A stretch of DNA of 44,646 nt from an uncultured Anaerolineae bacterium. GTDB taxonomy: Bacteria > Chloroflexota > Anaerolineae > Anaerolineales > Villigracilaceae. The stretch spans positions 1 through 44,646 of the forward strand of contig CAILYI010000138.1 of the NCBI GenBank assembly GCA_903838415.1, read 5' to 3'. How positions within the stretch are numbered: position 1 is the first letter of the stretch; the number at the start of each line of letters is the position of its first letter. The notes under the pieces were generated by a model, which saw only the letters and a list, made by a program, of their open reading frames with translations, did not search any database and had not been told where the DNA came from. Position numbers and translations under genes: made by a program. Positions 1 through 7,546 of this stretch are shown in pieces.

Positions 1-2
1 AA

Positions 3-1172
3 ATGGCTAAGAAACGTGGTCAGGGCGAAGGAAGTGTCTTCAAACGCAAGGATGGTCTTTGGGTTGCGCAGATCACCATCGAAACAGGCAGACAGAAAAG
101 CAAGTATTTCCATTCACAGAAAGAAGCCAGGGATTGGCTAAAGCTCACCCAGACGCAGATCGACAATGGCCTGAATTTATCAACAGCCAATGTGGACTTT
201 GAGACATTCTTGAACAAATGGTATGACGCGCACAAACTCAGTGTTCGTACTAATACATCCATAAGTTATCGGGGAGTGCTGGATAATCACATCATCCCGG
301 CCCTGGGGAAATTAAAGCTCAAAGACATTCGCCCGGATCATATTCAGAATTTCTACACAGTTAAAATGAAAGCCGGTACAAGTAAAGCTGTTATCGGAAT
401 CATTCATTCAGTTTTGCATATTGCATTTGACCAGGCTATAAAGTGGGGATTGATCGGGCGCAATCCAATAGAAGCAGTAATCAAACCCAGGAACAAAAGT
501 AAGGAAATAAAAACCCTTGACGAGAATCAGGCAAGAGCATTTCTTTCTGTTGTATTAGGTACTCGTTTTGATGGATTATTCTGGATGGCAATTACCACTG
601 GTCTCAGAAAGAGTGAACTTATTGCCATCAAATGGTCTGATTTAGATTGGAGTAATAAACAACTTAAAATACAACGCCAAATACAATATTTTCCGAAAGA
701 GGGGCCTGTCTTTTGTGAATTGAAATCAAAATCCGGTAAGCGCACTATCGTTCTAAGTGATGAGGTGATAGAAAAACTTCATCAACATGCTGATATTCAA
801 GACATGGAAAGAAGTTTTGCCGGGGACCGATGGAAAGAAAACGACTTAATGTTTTCTACGGAAATTGGCACTCCAATAGGGTACCACTGTATATTTTCCA
901 GATTCAAAGAAGTTCTAAAACTTGCAGGATTACCAGATATGCGGTTTCACGATCTGCGCCATACTGCTGCAACCTTGATGTTGAAACAGGGAGTGCATCC
1001 GAAGATCGCTCAGGAGCGTTTGGGACACTCAAATATCATCATGACTTTGAACACTTATTCACACGTTTTGCCGTCAATGCAGGAAGAAATGGCGAATAAA
1101 TTGGATGAATTGTTGAAGCCAATTAACGTCAGTGATGAGTTCAAACCACGCGAAAAACAGGAAAAAAAGTAG
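3..1172 (+). CDS. Tyrosine recombinase / phage-type integrase
   Basis: A site-specific DNA integrase of 389 residues, the usual length for integrases of mobile elements. The N-terminus (about residues 8-50, with GSVFKRKDGLWVAQI) looks like the AP2-like arm-binding domain. A helical core-binding domain follows (about 65-155), then the catalytic domain. The catalytic residues are visible: Arg202 in TGLRKSEL, His316 and Arg319 in HDLRHTA, His342 in LGHSN, and the nucleophile Tyr352 in NTYSH. The gene starts two bases into the window, so its promoter and any att site lie outside. Its base composition is more AT-rich than the following cassette, which fits a transferred element. No excisionase or att repeats were seen here, so it may be a remnant or the edge of an integrated element lying to the left. 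Confidence 0.93.
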   Translation: MAKKRGQGEGSVFKRKDGLWVAQITIETGRQKSKYFHSQKEARDWLKLTQTQIDNGLNLSTANVDFETFLNKWYDAHKLSVRTNTSISYRGVLDNHIIPALGKLKLKDIRPDHIQNFYTVKMKAGTSKAVIGIIHSVLHIAFDQAIKWGLIGRNPIEAVIKPRNKSKEIKTLDENQARAFLSVVLGTRFDGLFWMAITTGLRKSELIAIKWSDLDWSNKQLKIQRQIQYFPKEGPVFCELKSKSGKRTIVLSDEVIEKLHQHADIQDMERSFAGDRWKENDLMFSTEIGTPIGYHCIFSRFKEVLKLAGLPDMRFHDLRHTAATLMLKQGVHPKIAQERLGHSNIIMTLNTYSHVLPSMQEEMANKLDELLKPINVSDEFKPREKQEKK

Positions 1173-1213
1173 TTTTTAGCCCAAAAAACGGATAACTGTA
1201 AGGTTACTGTAGT

Positions 1214-1246
1214 AAAAAAAGAGCCTTTCTCAAAAAGGCTCTTTTT
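1214..1246. terminator. Bidirectional intrinsic terminator after the integrase
   Basis: A perfect 8-bp stem (GAGCCTTT at 1221-1228, AAAGGCTC at 1234-1241) with a 5-nt loop. It is preceded by seven A and followed by five T, so it could stop transcription in either direction. It separates the integrase from the next cassette. Confidence 0.85.
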
Positions 1247-1345
1247 GTGCCATATATGGGGGTATATTGACCGAAAACGCCTGTATATTGGGCGCAATTA
1301 ATATTTCTCATCGAATTTACTCTTCTCGAGTAAAATAGTTCTGTC

Positions 1346-2215
1346 ATGAAAAAACTTTTCGAATCCAAAGCGACCATCATCCTGCTTGCCATGGGCGGAT
1401 TGTTGGCCTTGGCGCTGCTTTCCGCGGCGCTGCGCGATTTCACCTTTCGCCCGCCTGAACCGCTTTCGTTCAACTTTGGTGGGCTGCCGATGATGGCGAG
1501 TTCGGGGACTGAGATCGAAATTCCAATTTGGAAAATTTTATTGTTCAGCGGCCTGTTGCTGACGATTTTTGTCATCATCCTGGTTTTACTCGATCCGGAA
1601 GTGCGCAAGCGCACCCTTTTGAGAATTTTCCGTTTTGTGTTGACGATGCTCGGCATCTGGATGTTGATGAATTATGCTTATGAGCGCGGCAGTTTGCGGC
1701 AGGTGCTCAACCTGATTCCTGCCGCCGGGGCGGGAACTTCGTCTGCGACTCAATCCAACGCGGCTGTGTACGTTCCGCCGCAAATCAGCCCGTGGCTGGT
1801 GTTTGCCGTCAGTTTTGGGATTGCGCTGGTGCCGGTGCTGATTGGTTGGTTTTTCTACACTCACCAACCCAAACCGCGCGCAGCGCTGGCCTTGGATGAA
1901 ATCGCTGGGATTGCGCGCGACGCGCTCGACGGCCTGCAGGATGGTCACAACTGGGATGATGCCATTGTGCGCTGCTACATCCGCATGAGCACGGTGGTGA
2001 CTACCGAGCGTGGCATAATCCGTCAGCCTGGCAGCACGCCCGCCGAATTTGCCCAACGCATGGAGCGCGCCGGACTGCCCGGCGAAGCCGTCCGCACCCT
2101 GACGCGCCTATTTGAAGGCGTGCGCTATGGCGGAAAAACCTCCAGCCCGGCCGAACGCGATCTGGCCGCCGCGGCTCTCGGCGCCATTTTGCACGCCTGC
2201 GGAGTCGACGTATGA
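1346..2215 (+). CDS. DUF4129-domain membrane protein
   Basis: A 289-residue membrane protein. Hydrophobic segments are visible near residues 10-30, 55-75, 85-105 and 150-170. The C-terminal third (about 190-285) matches the DUF4129 pattern as I know it: an Asp/Trp-containing helix (GHNWDDAIVRCYIRM), a PAEFA motif and an FEGVRYGG motif. DUF4129 proteins usually sit beside MoxR ATPases and DUF58 proteins, as here, and are thought to act in envelope or protein-complex assembly. The stop codon overlaps the next start (ATGA at 2212). No Shine-Dalgarno is seen, and a TAAAAT box lies nine bases before the ATG. The biochemical function is unknown. Confidence 0.8.
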   Translation: MKKLFESKATIILLAMGGLLALALLSAALRDFTFRPPEPLSFNFGGLPMMASSGTEIEIPIWKILLFSGLLLTIFVIILVLLDPEVRKRTLLRIFRFVLTMLGIWMLMNYAYERGSLRQVLNLIPAAGAGTSSATQSNAAVYVPPQISPWLVFAVSFGIALVPVLIGWFFYTHQPKPRAALALDEIAGIARDALDGLQDGHNWDDAIVRCYIRMSTVVTTERGIIRQPGSTPAEFAQRMERAGLPGEAVRTLTRLFEGVRYGGKTSSPAERDLAAAALGAILHACGVDV

Positions 2216-2823
2216 CACGGCGTCAGCTTCAACTCTTGGGGTTGGCGGCTTTATCCACGCTGGTGATTGCCATTTTGCTGCGCGATGTGGTCGAACAGTT
2301 CCTGATTCGTCCTGCCGCGTATTTTTTCTGGCTGCTGGGCGTTCTGTATCGATTTATTCCCCAGCCGATCGTCTGGCTGCTGCTGGTGCTGGCGATGCTC
2401 TACCTGACTTTGGGGAATTTTGCCGGGAAGTTTGAGTGGCCGCGCTGGCGGAAGCAAAAAATCAGCCTGGCGCGCGGTCCATTGGAAGAGTTAGCCGCTC
2501 AAATCGACCGAAAAAATGATGGTATCTACTTCAAATGGCAAATTGCGCGCACCCTGGGCGATATGGCCATGGATGCGCAGGAACTTCGTCAACATACGCG
2601 CCGCAAATTGGAAATGGATGGGCCGTTGGCCAGCCCCAACGTGCGCCGTTATCTCGACTCTGCGCTCAATTCCAGCTTTTCCGATTACCCACTGTCGGGC
2701 GGGATTCCGCTTCCGCGGCGTTTCCAGCCCCTGCCGCCCACGCCCTTTGACATTGAGCTTGGCCCGGTGATTGACTATCTTGAATCCCAAATGGAGAATG
2801 ACGATGATCTCAGACGTCCGTGA
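2212..2823 (+). CDS. Membrane protein of the MoxR/DUF58 cassette
   Basis: A 203-residue protein with two hydrophobic segments (about residues 8-25 and 30-62) followed by a soluble region rich in charged residues. I do not recognise a named domain. It is translationally coupled to both neighbours: its ATG overlaps the upstream stop, and its 3' end overlaps the MoxR start. It probably belongs to the same membrane-associated assembly as the DUF4129 and DUF58 proteins. The soluble tail (about 85-190) has helical character and a proline-rich RFQPLPPTPFD stretch. Confidence 0.7.
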   Translation: MTRRQLQLLGLAALSTLVIAILLRDVVEQFLIRPAAYFFWLLGVLYRFIPQPIVWLLLVLAMLYLTLGNFAGKFEWPRWRKQKISLARGPLEELAAQIDRKNDGIYFKWQIARTLGDMAMDAQELRQHTRRKLEMDGPLASPNVRRYLDSALNSSFSDYPLSGGIPLPRRFQPLPPTPFDIELGPVIDYLESQMENDDDLRRP

Positions 2824-3766
2824 CGTGGCCGCGCTCGGCCAAAAGGTGATCGCAGAAGTGGAACGCGCCGTCGTCGGCAAGCATGACCTGCTCGAAACGG
2901 TGACCTGTTCCGTGCTGGCCGCCGGGCATGTGTTATTTGAAGATTTTCCCGGCCTTGGGAAAACGCTGATTGCGCGCAGTTTTGCCGCCGCCCTCGGGTT
3001 GGACTTCAAACGCATCCAGTTTACGCCTGACCTGCTGCCCGGCGACATCACCGGCGGCTATATTTTCAATCGCAACGAGAATCGTTTCGAACTGCGCCAG
3101 GGACCGATTTTTTCCAACCTGATTCTGGCGGACGAAATCAACCGCGCCTCGCCCAAAACCCAATCCGCGCTGTTGGAGGCCATGCAGGAAGCCCGCGTGA
3201 CTCTCGAAGGTGAGACGTTGTCCCTGCCCGATCCGTTCCTGGTGCTGGCAACGCAGAATCCGATTGAGTACGAAGGGACTTTTCCGCTGCCCGAAGCCCA
3301 ACTCGATCGGTTTATGCTGAAAGTAACCGTCGGTTATCCCACGCTGAACGAGGAAAAGGAAATTCTCCAGCGCCGGCATCTGCGCCAGGTGGAAGAAGTG
3401 ACGCTTTTGCCGGTCACCTGCGCTGCGGATGTACTGGAGATGCGCCGCGTGGTGGAAACCATCCATGTCGATGGCGACCTGGAACTCTACATCGCCCAAC
3501 TTGTCCACGAAACGCGCGGTGACCGGCGCGTGGCTGTCGGCGCCTCGCCGCGTGCCTCGCTGGCTTTCCTGAAAATGGCGCGCGCGCGCGCCGCCCTGCA
3601 GGGCCGCACCTTCATCCTGCCGGATGACATCAAGCACTTTGCCGTGCCGATTCTCAGCCATCGCCTGATCATGCAGCCCGAATACTGGATGGGCCGTCGT
3701 GTGGCCGAAGAAGTCATCGCCGACGTGTTGACGAAGGTCCCGGTGCCGGTGGTGCGAGGCGCCTGA
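2804..3766 (+). CDS. MoxR-family AAA+ ATPase
   Basis: A cytoplasmic AAA+ ATPase of 320 residues. Walker A is DFPGLGKT (about 47-54), Walker B is LILADEINRA (near 107-116), and sensor 1 is the TQNPIEYEGTFPLPEAQ segment, the MoxR signature. The lid region carries SPRASLAFLKMARA. MoxR ATPases are thought to be chaperones that load cofactors or assemble complexes with VWA or DUF58 partners. ATG 2804 was chosen because GGAGA lies six bases upstream. A start at 2798 or an upstream TTG at 2771 is possible, but neither has a better ribosome-binding site. It overlaps the upstream gene by 20 bp and is followed by DUF58. Confidence 0.93.
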   Translation: MISDVRDVAALGQKVIAEVERAVVGKHDLLETVTCSVLAAGHVLFEDFPGLGKTLIARSFAAALGLDFKRIQFTPDLLPGDITGGYIFNRNENRFELRQGPIFSNLILADEINRASPKTQSALLEAMQEARVTLEGETLSLPDPFLVLATQNPIEYEGTFPLPEAQLDRFMLKVTVGYPTLNEEKEILQRRHLRQVEEVTLLPVTCAADVLEMRRVVETIHVDGDLELYIAQLVHETRGDRRVAVGASPRASLAFLKMARARAALQGRTFILPDDIKHFAVPILSHRLIMQPEYWMGRRVAEEVIADVLTKVPVPVVRGA

Positions 3767-3778
3767 AAAGTAAACAGC

Positions 3779-5068
3779 ATGTCCCGTATCCTTTTGCTCA
3801 GCCTGCTCCTTTTCGTTTTGCTGCTCGGCGGTCTGGCCACTTTTAACGCGGCCTGGCTTGAGCTTGCGATTCCGCTGGCGGTTTACCTGCTGGCCGGTTT
3901 TCTCCTGGCGCCGGAACGGATCAACCTGTCTGTCGAGCGTACTCTCAGCATGGAGCGTGTTGCGCCCGGTCAGCCGGTGACTGTTGAATTGTTGATTACC
4001 AATCATGGTTCATCCATCCAGCAGCTTCTTTTGCGCGACCCTCTGCCGGATTTCATCACAGTTACAGATGGCAGCGCCAGGCGCGTCGTTTCCCTGAAAA
4101 AAGGAGGGAAATTGCGCTGGAGCTACACTTTTACTGGAAAGCGCGGTTTTCACACCTTCGCCGCTCTCGAATCCACCGTCAGTGATCCGTTTGGGCTGCT
4201 GACGGTTCATCAGAACCTGCCCACTGACGGGCAAATCCTGATTCTCCCGGCGGCTCCGCGCGTCCGGCGCATCGCCATTCGGACGCGCGCCACGCGTGTG
4301 TATTCGGGCAATATCCCGGCCCGGCAGGGCGGCCCCGGCATCGACTTTTTCGGTGTCCGCGAGTATCAACCTGGCGATCCGCTGCATGCCGTCAACTGGC
4401 GTGTTTCCGCGCGTCATCCGCAGGCGCTTTTTGCCAATGAATACGAACAGGAGCGCGTCGCCGACGTGGGAGTCATTCTTGACGCCCGGCGCCACGTCAA
4501 CCAGCTTGGCGCTGACTTGAGCATTTTCGACGAGTCCGTTCTGGCCGCCGCTTCGCTTTGTGATGCCTTCCTGGCCTCCGGTAATCGGGTTGGCTTGCTC
4601 ATTTATGGACAATTCATCAACTGGACTGTGCCGGGTTATGGCAAACAGCAGCGTGAGCGTATTTTGCACACTCTGGCGCGCGCTGTTCCCGGGGAAAGCC
4701 AGGCTTTTGCCGGAATTTATATTCCGCGCAGCCTGTTTCCAGCGCATTCGCAGCTTGTTTTTATCAGCCCGTTGCTGCCAGACGATATTCAGCCGTTGGT
4801 TCGCCTGCGCGCCCAGGGTTACTCCCTGATCGTCGTCAGTCCCAACCCGGTGCGCTTCGAGGCTGCATCCCTGCCGCCGGATGAAACTGTCCGGCAGGCG
4901 GCGCGCATTCTGGCCATGCGGCGGCGCATCACACTCCAGCGTTTGCGCCATGCCGGGGTGCAGATCGTCGATTGGGATGTCAGCCAACCCTTCGAGCAGG
5001 TGGTCGAAAGCGCTCTTTCGCGCCCGCCGTCCTTTATGCGCGCCATCAGCGCGGGAGGCGCGCCGTGA
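3779..5068 (+). CDS. DUF58-domain protein
   Basis: A 429-residue protein with two N-terminal hydrophobic segments (about 3-20 and 23-42). A beta-rich region follows, then the DUF58 core (about 185-290) with the family signature GxDFFGVREYQPGDPLHAVNWR near residues 182-204. A VWA-like fold follows (VGVILDARRHV, then LLIYGQF). DUF58 proteins pair with MoxR ATPases and are predicted to sit at the membrane. It lies 12 bp after the moxR-like gene, and its TGA overlaps the GTG start of the next gene. The C-terminal 100 residues resemble the usual alpha/beta tail. Confidence 0.9.
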   Translation: MSRILLLSLLLFVLLLGGLATFNAAWLELAIPLAVYLLAGFLLAPERINLSVERTLSMERVAPGQPVTVELLITNHGSSIQQLLLRDPLPDFITVTDGSARRVVSLKKGGKLRWSYTFTGKRGFHTFAALESTVSDPFGLLTVHQNLPTDGQILILPAAPRVRRIAIRTRATRVYSGNIPARQGGPGIDFFGVREYQPGDPLHAVNWRVSARHPQALFANEYEQERVADVGVILDARRHVNQLGADLSIFDESVLAAASLCDAFLASGNRVGLLIYGQFINWTVPGYGKQQRERILHTLARAVPGESQAFAGIYIPRSLFPAHSQLVFISPLLPDDIQPLVRLRAQGYSLIVVSPNPVRFEAASLPPDETVRQAARILAMRRRITLQRLRHAGVQIVDWDVSQPFEQVVESALSRPPSFMRAISAGGAP

Positions 5069-5562
5069 CCCGGTTGTTTATTTATGTATTAATCACGCTT
5101 GGATTCTCATCCCTGGCCATTGGCTGGATGATGGCTGGATTCTGGTCGATTGGCTTAATCCTGCTGATTCTTCTCCCCGTGAGCCTGTTTCTCGTTAAAC
5201 GGAAGTTTTCTCCCGCCGCTGCTCTGGTACTCTCGCTGACGGTTTTTGCGGCGGCAATTGGCTTATGGCGCGGCTTGAGCCTGTTCCTCGCCCTGACGGC
5301 TGTCCTGTGCGCCCTGGCGGCCTGGGATTTCGACAGCTTCTCCCGCCGCCTTTCGTTTGCGCCCGCTCAAGATGAACCTCAGCTGCTTGAACGGCAACAT
5401 CTGCTGTGGCTGAGTCTGGTCTTAATTCTCAGCGTTGGCATCAGCTGGTTGGCGCTGTCCATCCATATCAAATTCAACTTTGAATGGGCCATTCTGCTCG
5501 TGGTTGTGATGTTCAGCGGCATCAGCGCGCTGGTCAGTTGGCTGAGAAGAAAAGAAGGTTGA
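5065..5562 (+). CDS. Small integral membrane protein, end of the MoxR cassette
   Basis: A protein of 165 residues, mostly hydrophobic, with about five predicted membrane segments. GTG 5065 overlaps the DUF58 stop (GTGA) and has GGGAGG eight bases upstream. An in-frame upstream start at 4972 would duplicate DUF58 coding sequence and is unlikely. No domain is recognised. Its position as the last gene before a terminator suggests it serves the same membrane assembly. Confidence 0.72.
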   Translation: MTRLFIYVLITLGFSSLAIGWMMAGFWSIGLILLILLPVSLFLVKRKFSPAAALVLSLTVFAAAIGLWRGLSLFLALTAVLCALAAWDFDSFSRRLSFAPAQDEPQLLERQHLLWLSLVLILSVGISWLALSIHIKFNFEWAILLVVVMFSGISALVSWLRRKEG

Positions 5563-5575
5563 AACTGAGCGAATC

Positions 5576-5605
5576 AAAAACCCCCGCCGAAGCGGGGATT
5601 TTTTT
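5576..5605. terminator. Bidirectional intrinsic terminator between convergent genes
   Basis: Stem CCCCGC (5582-5587) / GCGGGG (5592-5597) with a CGAA tetraloop. It is flanked by five A and seven T. It lies between the MoxR cassette (+) and the sortase-like gene (-) and can serve both. Confidence 0.9.
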
Positions 5606-5613
5606 GAATTATT

Positions 5614-6222
5614 CTATGGCGTGAATGGCTCTGCGATAATGAACAACCGCCCCCAGGACAGGTCGCCGTTCTTATAAATGCAGGTTTGGAACGTGACGTG
5701 CCGGGCGCCCTGGTAAACTTTTGCGAACATCTGCGTCGAGGAGAGACGTTCGCCGCTATCGATGTCAATGAAATCGCTGGTGGTGCTTTTGGGGTCGAGC
5801 GTTTGGTAACGCAGGATCTTTGTCACCTTGTAATACTCAATTTTTCCATCGCCCGAAACGATTCGTACTTCCTGGTCTTTGGCAAGCGCCGGGAAATCTT
5901 TCCCGGCCAGGTAATTGTGCGCCAGCAGGCCGATGTTCCCGGCAGCTTTGGCGGCCTGGAATTCCGTTACCACGCCTTGTGTGGAGGAAACGAAGGCCGG
6001 GCTTTTGGTGGGTTGTTGCGTGATGCGCAGGGCGAACAATCCCTCGACATAAACCCCGCGCAAAACTCCGGCCTGGCCGTCTTTGACTGATGTAACAAAA
6101 TTCGTAAAGCTGGGAGTTGCCGCCGATAATTCTGCCGCGTGAACAGGAAAAATGGAAATCGCCAGGCTGATGACCAGGATAAGGGTAAAACTGACGATTT
6201 TTAATTGGCGACCGGGTATCAT
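5614..6222 (-). CDS. Exported sortase-like protein
   Basis: A 202-residue secreted or membrane-anchored protein. Residues 1-30 form a signal peptide (basic start, hydrophobic stretch, PVHAAE). The rest fits a sortase fold: a candidate catalytic His in GLLAHNYLAG, a catalytic Cys in VTFQTCIYKNG near the C-terminus, and an Arg in SWGRLFIIAEP in the last strand. This is the sortase order His-Cys-Arg with the usual TxTC-like context. Sortases are transpeptidases that cut sorting signals, so it may attach or process surface proteins. No sorting-signal substrate is encoded nearby. ATG 6222 has AGGAG about seven bases upstream. The leader is about 390 nt long and carries two riboswitch aptamers (see those entries). 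A solo sortase-fold protein of other function cannot be excluded. Confidence 0.72.
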   Translation of the reverse strand: MIPGRQLKIVSFTLILVISLAISIFPVHAAELSAATPSFTNFVTSVKDGQAGVLRGVYVEGLFALRITQQPTKSPAFVSSTQGVVTEFQAAKAAGNIGLLAHNYLAGKDFPALAKDQEVRIVSGDGKIEYYKVTKILRYQTLDPKSTTSDFIDIDSGERLSSTQMFAKVYQGARHVTFQTCIYKNGDLSWGRLFIIAEPFTP

Positions 6223-6249
6223 GGATTTCTCCTGATAAAGGACACCCGG
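6212..6249 (-). promoter_or_regulatory. Possible hairpin enclosing the sortase start and ribosome-binding site
   Basis: CCGGGT (6212-6217) and ACCCGG (6244-6249) are perfectly complementary and bracket both the AGGAG ribosome-binding site and the ATG. The stem is only 6 bp with a 26-nt loop, so it is a weak candidate for translational control. Confidence 0.3.
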
Positions 6250-6262
6250 CCTAATGAGCGTT

Positions 6263-6292
6263 GGCGGAATCTATTTTGGAATAGATTCCGCC
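6263..6292 (-). promoter_or_regulatory. Perfect 13-bp hairpin after the proximal aptamer (expression-platform candidate)
   Basis: GGCGGAATCTATT (6263-6275) pairs perfectly with AATAGATTCCGCC (6280-6292) around a 4-nt loop. On the minus strand it follows the proximal aptamer by about 18 nt and has no T-run, so it is not a normal terminator. The 3' strand of the aptamer contains CCGCC, which could pair with the GGCGG at the foot of this hairpin. That would give a ligand-dependent switch between two folds. A second small stem (ccagc/gctgg, 6291-6304) overlaps it. Confidence 0.55.
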
Positions 6293-6308
6293 AGCTATCG
6301 CTGGTTTT

Positions 6309-6391
6309 CGGCGGCTCGGCGATCGTGACCATTGGATTGGTCGTAGACCCGTAGCTTTGCGCGGCCGGTTTTCACCGGGTTTGCCTTTATC
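6309..6391 (-). promoter_or_regulatory. GEMM-I (cyclic-di-GMP-I type) riboswitch aptamer, proximal copy
   Basis: On the minus strand the GEMM-I landmarks run in order: GGCAAACC at the 5' end, a CCGGT-GAAA-ACCGG helix with the GAAA tetraloop, the GCAAAGC joining segment, GGGTCTA before the second helix, ACGA after it, and a closing 3' strand ending GAGCCGCC. The base matching Vc2 position 20 is G, as expected for c-di-GMP binding. It lies about 90-170 nt upstream of the sortase-like gene. The alignment was made by eye and the family assignment rests on recalled consensus features. Confidence 0.8.
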
Positions 6392-6446
6392 GAACAAGCT
6401 TATGAAAGGTGCTGGTACTGGACTAGCTCGGCCTTGCAAGATAATC

Positions 6447-6477
6447 AAAAAAATAGCCTGGCTTTTGTGAGCCAGGC
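6447..6477 (-). terminator. Intrinsic terminator between the two aptamers
   Basis: Minus-strand stem GCCTGGCT / AGCCAGGC (6470-6477 and 6456-6463) with a 6-nt loop, followed by TATTTTTTT. It lies downstream of the distal aptamer and upstream of the proximal one. The 3' strand of the distal aptamer holds GCCAGGC (6516-6522 read on the minus strand), which is complementary to the 5' arm of this terminator. A competing antiterminator can therefore form. Confidence 0.85.
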
Positions 6478-6510
6478 ATATCAAACACAAATGGAATTCT
6501 TTGTGATCTT

Positions 6511-6590
6511 TAGCGGCCTGGCAGTCGTAGCCGTTTCACGGCGGTAGACCCATAGCTTTGCGTCGCCGGTTTTCACCGGGTTAGCTTTTT
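6511..6590 (-). promoter_or_regulatory. GEMM-I riboswitch aptamer, distal copy with variant ligand-site base
   Basis: The minus strand shows AGCTAACC, a CCGGT-GAAA-ACCGG helix, GACGCAAAGC, GGGTCTA, a CCG(C)CG/CGG helix, TACGA and the 3' strand TGCCAGGCCGCT. This is the same architecture as the proximal copy. In the 5' strand the G equivalent to Vc2 G20 is A. In the 3' strand the GCC terminus is GCT. A20 is the hallmark of the GEMM-Ib branch, which includes 3',3'-cGAMP sensors, although not every A20 member prefers cGAMP. This copy lies closest to the promoter. Confidence 0.78.
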
Positions 6591-6611
6591 TCGATGTTGT
6601 CTTGCAAGCTG

Positions 6612-6641
6612 ACTATATCACGAATTATTTTCAGTGCGCAA
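6612..6641 (-). promoter_or_regulatory. Promoter of the riboswitch-sortase transcript
   Basis: On the minus strand TTGCGC (6641-6636) and TATAGT (6617-6612) are separated by 18 bp. The start point would fall about 15-20 nt before the distal aptamer, the right place for a riboswitch leader. Confidence 0.5.
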
Positions 6642-6660
6642 ACAAAAATAGAATATCCGA

Positions 6661-7209
6661 TTACAGATTTGCAAGCCAGGATTCCATTTCTTCAGGGGTC
6701 TCGAAGCGAATTACTGTCAGATGAGCGTGTTCCGCTCGGGCGAACTGCTCGGGATATTCGCGCTTGCGCCGCCAGTAGGTTTTGAACAGCCAGTGCCAGA
6801 GCGAATCGTCAGACCAGAGTTTGAAATGATTGCCAAAGTTTTCGTAATTTGTTCCCCAGAGTAATTCCCGTCGCCACCAGCGGCGCAAGGTGCGGAAAGT
6901 CAGCTGCCAGAAGACTGTCCACAGAGAATAATCCAGCCAGATGACGGCATCGGCGCGTGGCCAGGAAACGTCGCGGGCTACGCTGTAATTCCCAGCCATT
7001 GCCCAGCGTGGCGCACGGGTGGCCTTATCCACGCGCGCGCGAAAATCAGTTTCAGACAAATGGTTCCAGCCTGGCAGCCAGTACAGGGCATCCAGTTCGA
7101 TGAAATCCAAATCAAAGTGCTTTGACAGCCGTTCAGCCAGAGTCGATTTTCCGGAGCCGGTTGCGCCAACCACGATGATGCGCGAATAAGGGAAATCTGG
7201 GGTTGCCAT
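6661..7209 (-). CDS. P-loop NTPase of the adenylate kinase-like / FlaR (DNA topology modulation) type
   Basis: A 182-residue cytoplasmic protein with Walker A GATGSGKST (about 15-23), a LDFIELDALYWLPGW segment typical of the FlaR/adenylate kinase-like family, and a second acidic motif AVIWLDYSLW. The many aromatic and basic residues in the lid region (RTLRRWWRRELLWG) are also family-typical. These proteins are presumed small-molecule kinases with unknown substrate, and the topology label is historical. ATG 7209 has AGGAG seven bases upstream. No terminator follows, so it may read into the riboswitch leader. Confidence 0.8.
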   Translation of the reverse strand: MATPDFPYSRIIVVGATGSGKSTLAERLSKHFDLDFIELDALYWLPGWNHLSETDFRARVDKATRAPRWAMAGNYSVARDVSWPRADAVIWLDYSLWTVFWQLTFRTLRRWWRRELLWGTNYENFGNHFKLWSDDSLWHWLFKTYWRRKREYPEQFARAEHAHLTVIRFETPEEMESWLANL

Positions 7210-7546
7210 TGCGCTCCTGTTTGTGACGCAAAAAGCACTTTATTATCTATAGATAGTGGTTTATTGCAACTTGAATTTAGAGTTCAAAGTAGCACTCGGA
7301 CCTTAACACCAAGTGGAACTTGCTGGTAGAAGTAATACGAAGCCAACATTGTGGTAGACCTGCCAGTTACGTGACAGGCCCCGGTGGGTGGAACAATCAG
7401 CCACATAATGCAAGAAATCACATCCGGTTTGGGAGTGGTGGAGGGGTGGGCAATTGTCCCACTGACCATAATCGGGCGCATTTTCCTGGAAGTTTTTGAA
7501 AAGCAGATGTAGCCACATTACTATGGCTACATCTGCAAAGGAAGAA
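7210..7546. other. Intergenic stretch with little content
   Basis: About 340 bp without a convincing gene. It holds the likely promoter region of the P-loop NTPase (TAGATAAT-like box near 7245-7256, minus strand) and the carbonic anhydrase terminator at its right end. Short open frames at 7284-7500 lack ribosome-binding sites and recognisable domains. Confidence 0.6.
7503..7536 (-). terminator. Intrinsic terminator of the carbonic anhydrase gene
   Basis: A perfect 13-bp stem (GCAGATGTAGCCA 7503-7515, TGGCTACATCTGC 7524-7536), followed on the minus strand by TTTTC. It lies 11 bp after the carbonic anhydrase stop. Confidence 0.8.

Noticed and set aside
1..1250. A tRNA or att core beside the integrase
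   Set aside because: No cloverleaf and no repeat pair were seen; the relevant end may lie outside the window.
2933..4987. Minus-strand frames of 325-357 codons over the MoxR and DUF58 genes
   Set aside because: Composition-driven antisense frames; the plus-strand genes have full family motifs.
6251..6292. The 13-bp hairpin after the proximal aptamer as an intrinsic terminator
   Set aside because: No T-run follows on either strand; it was kept only as an expression-platform candidate.
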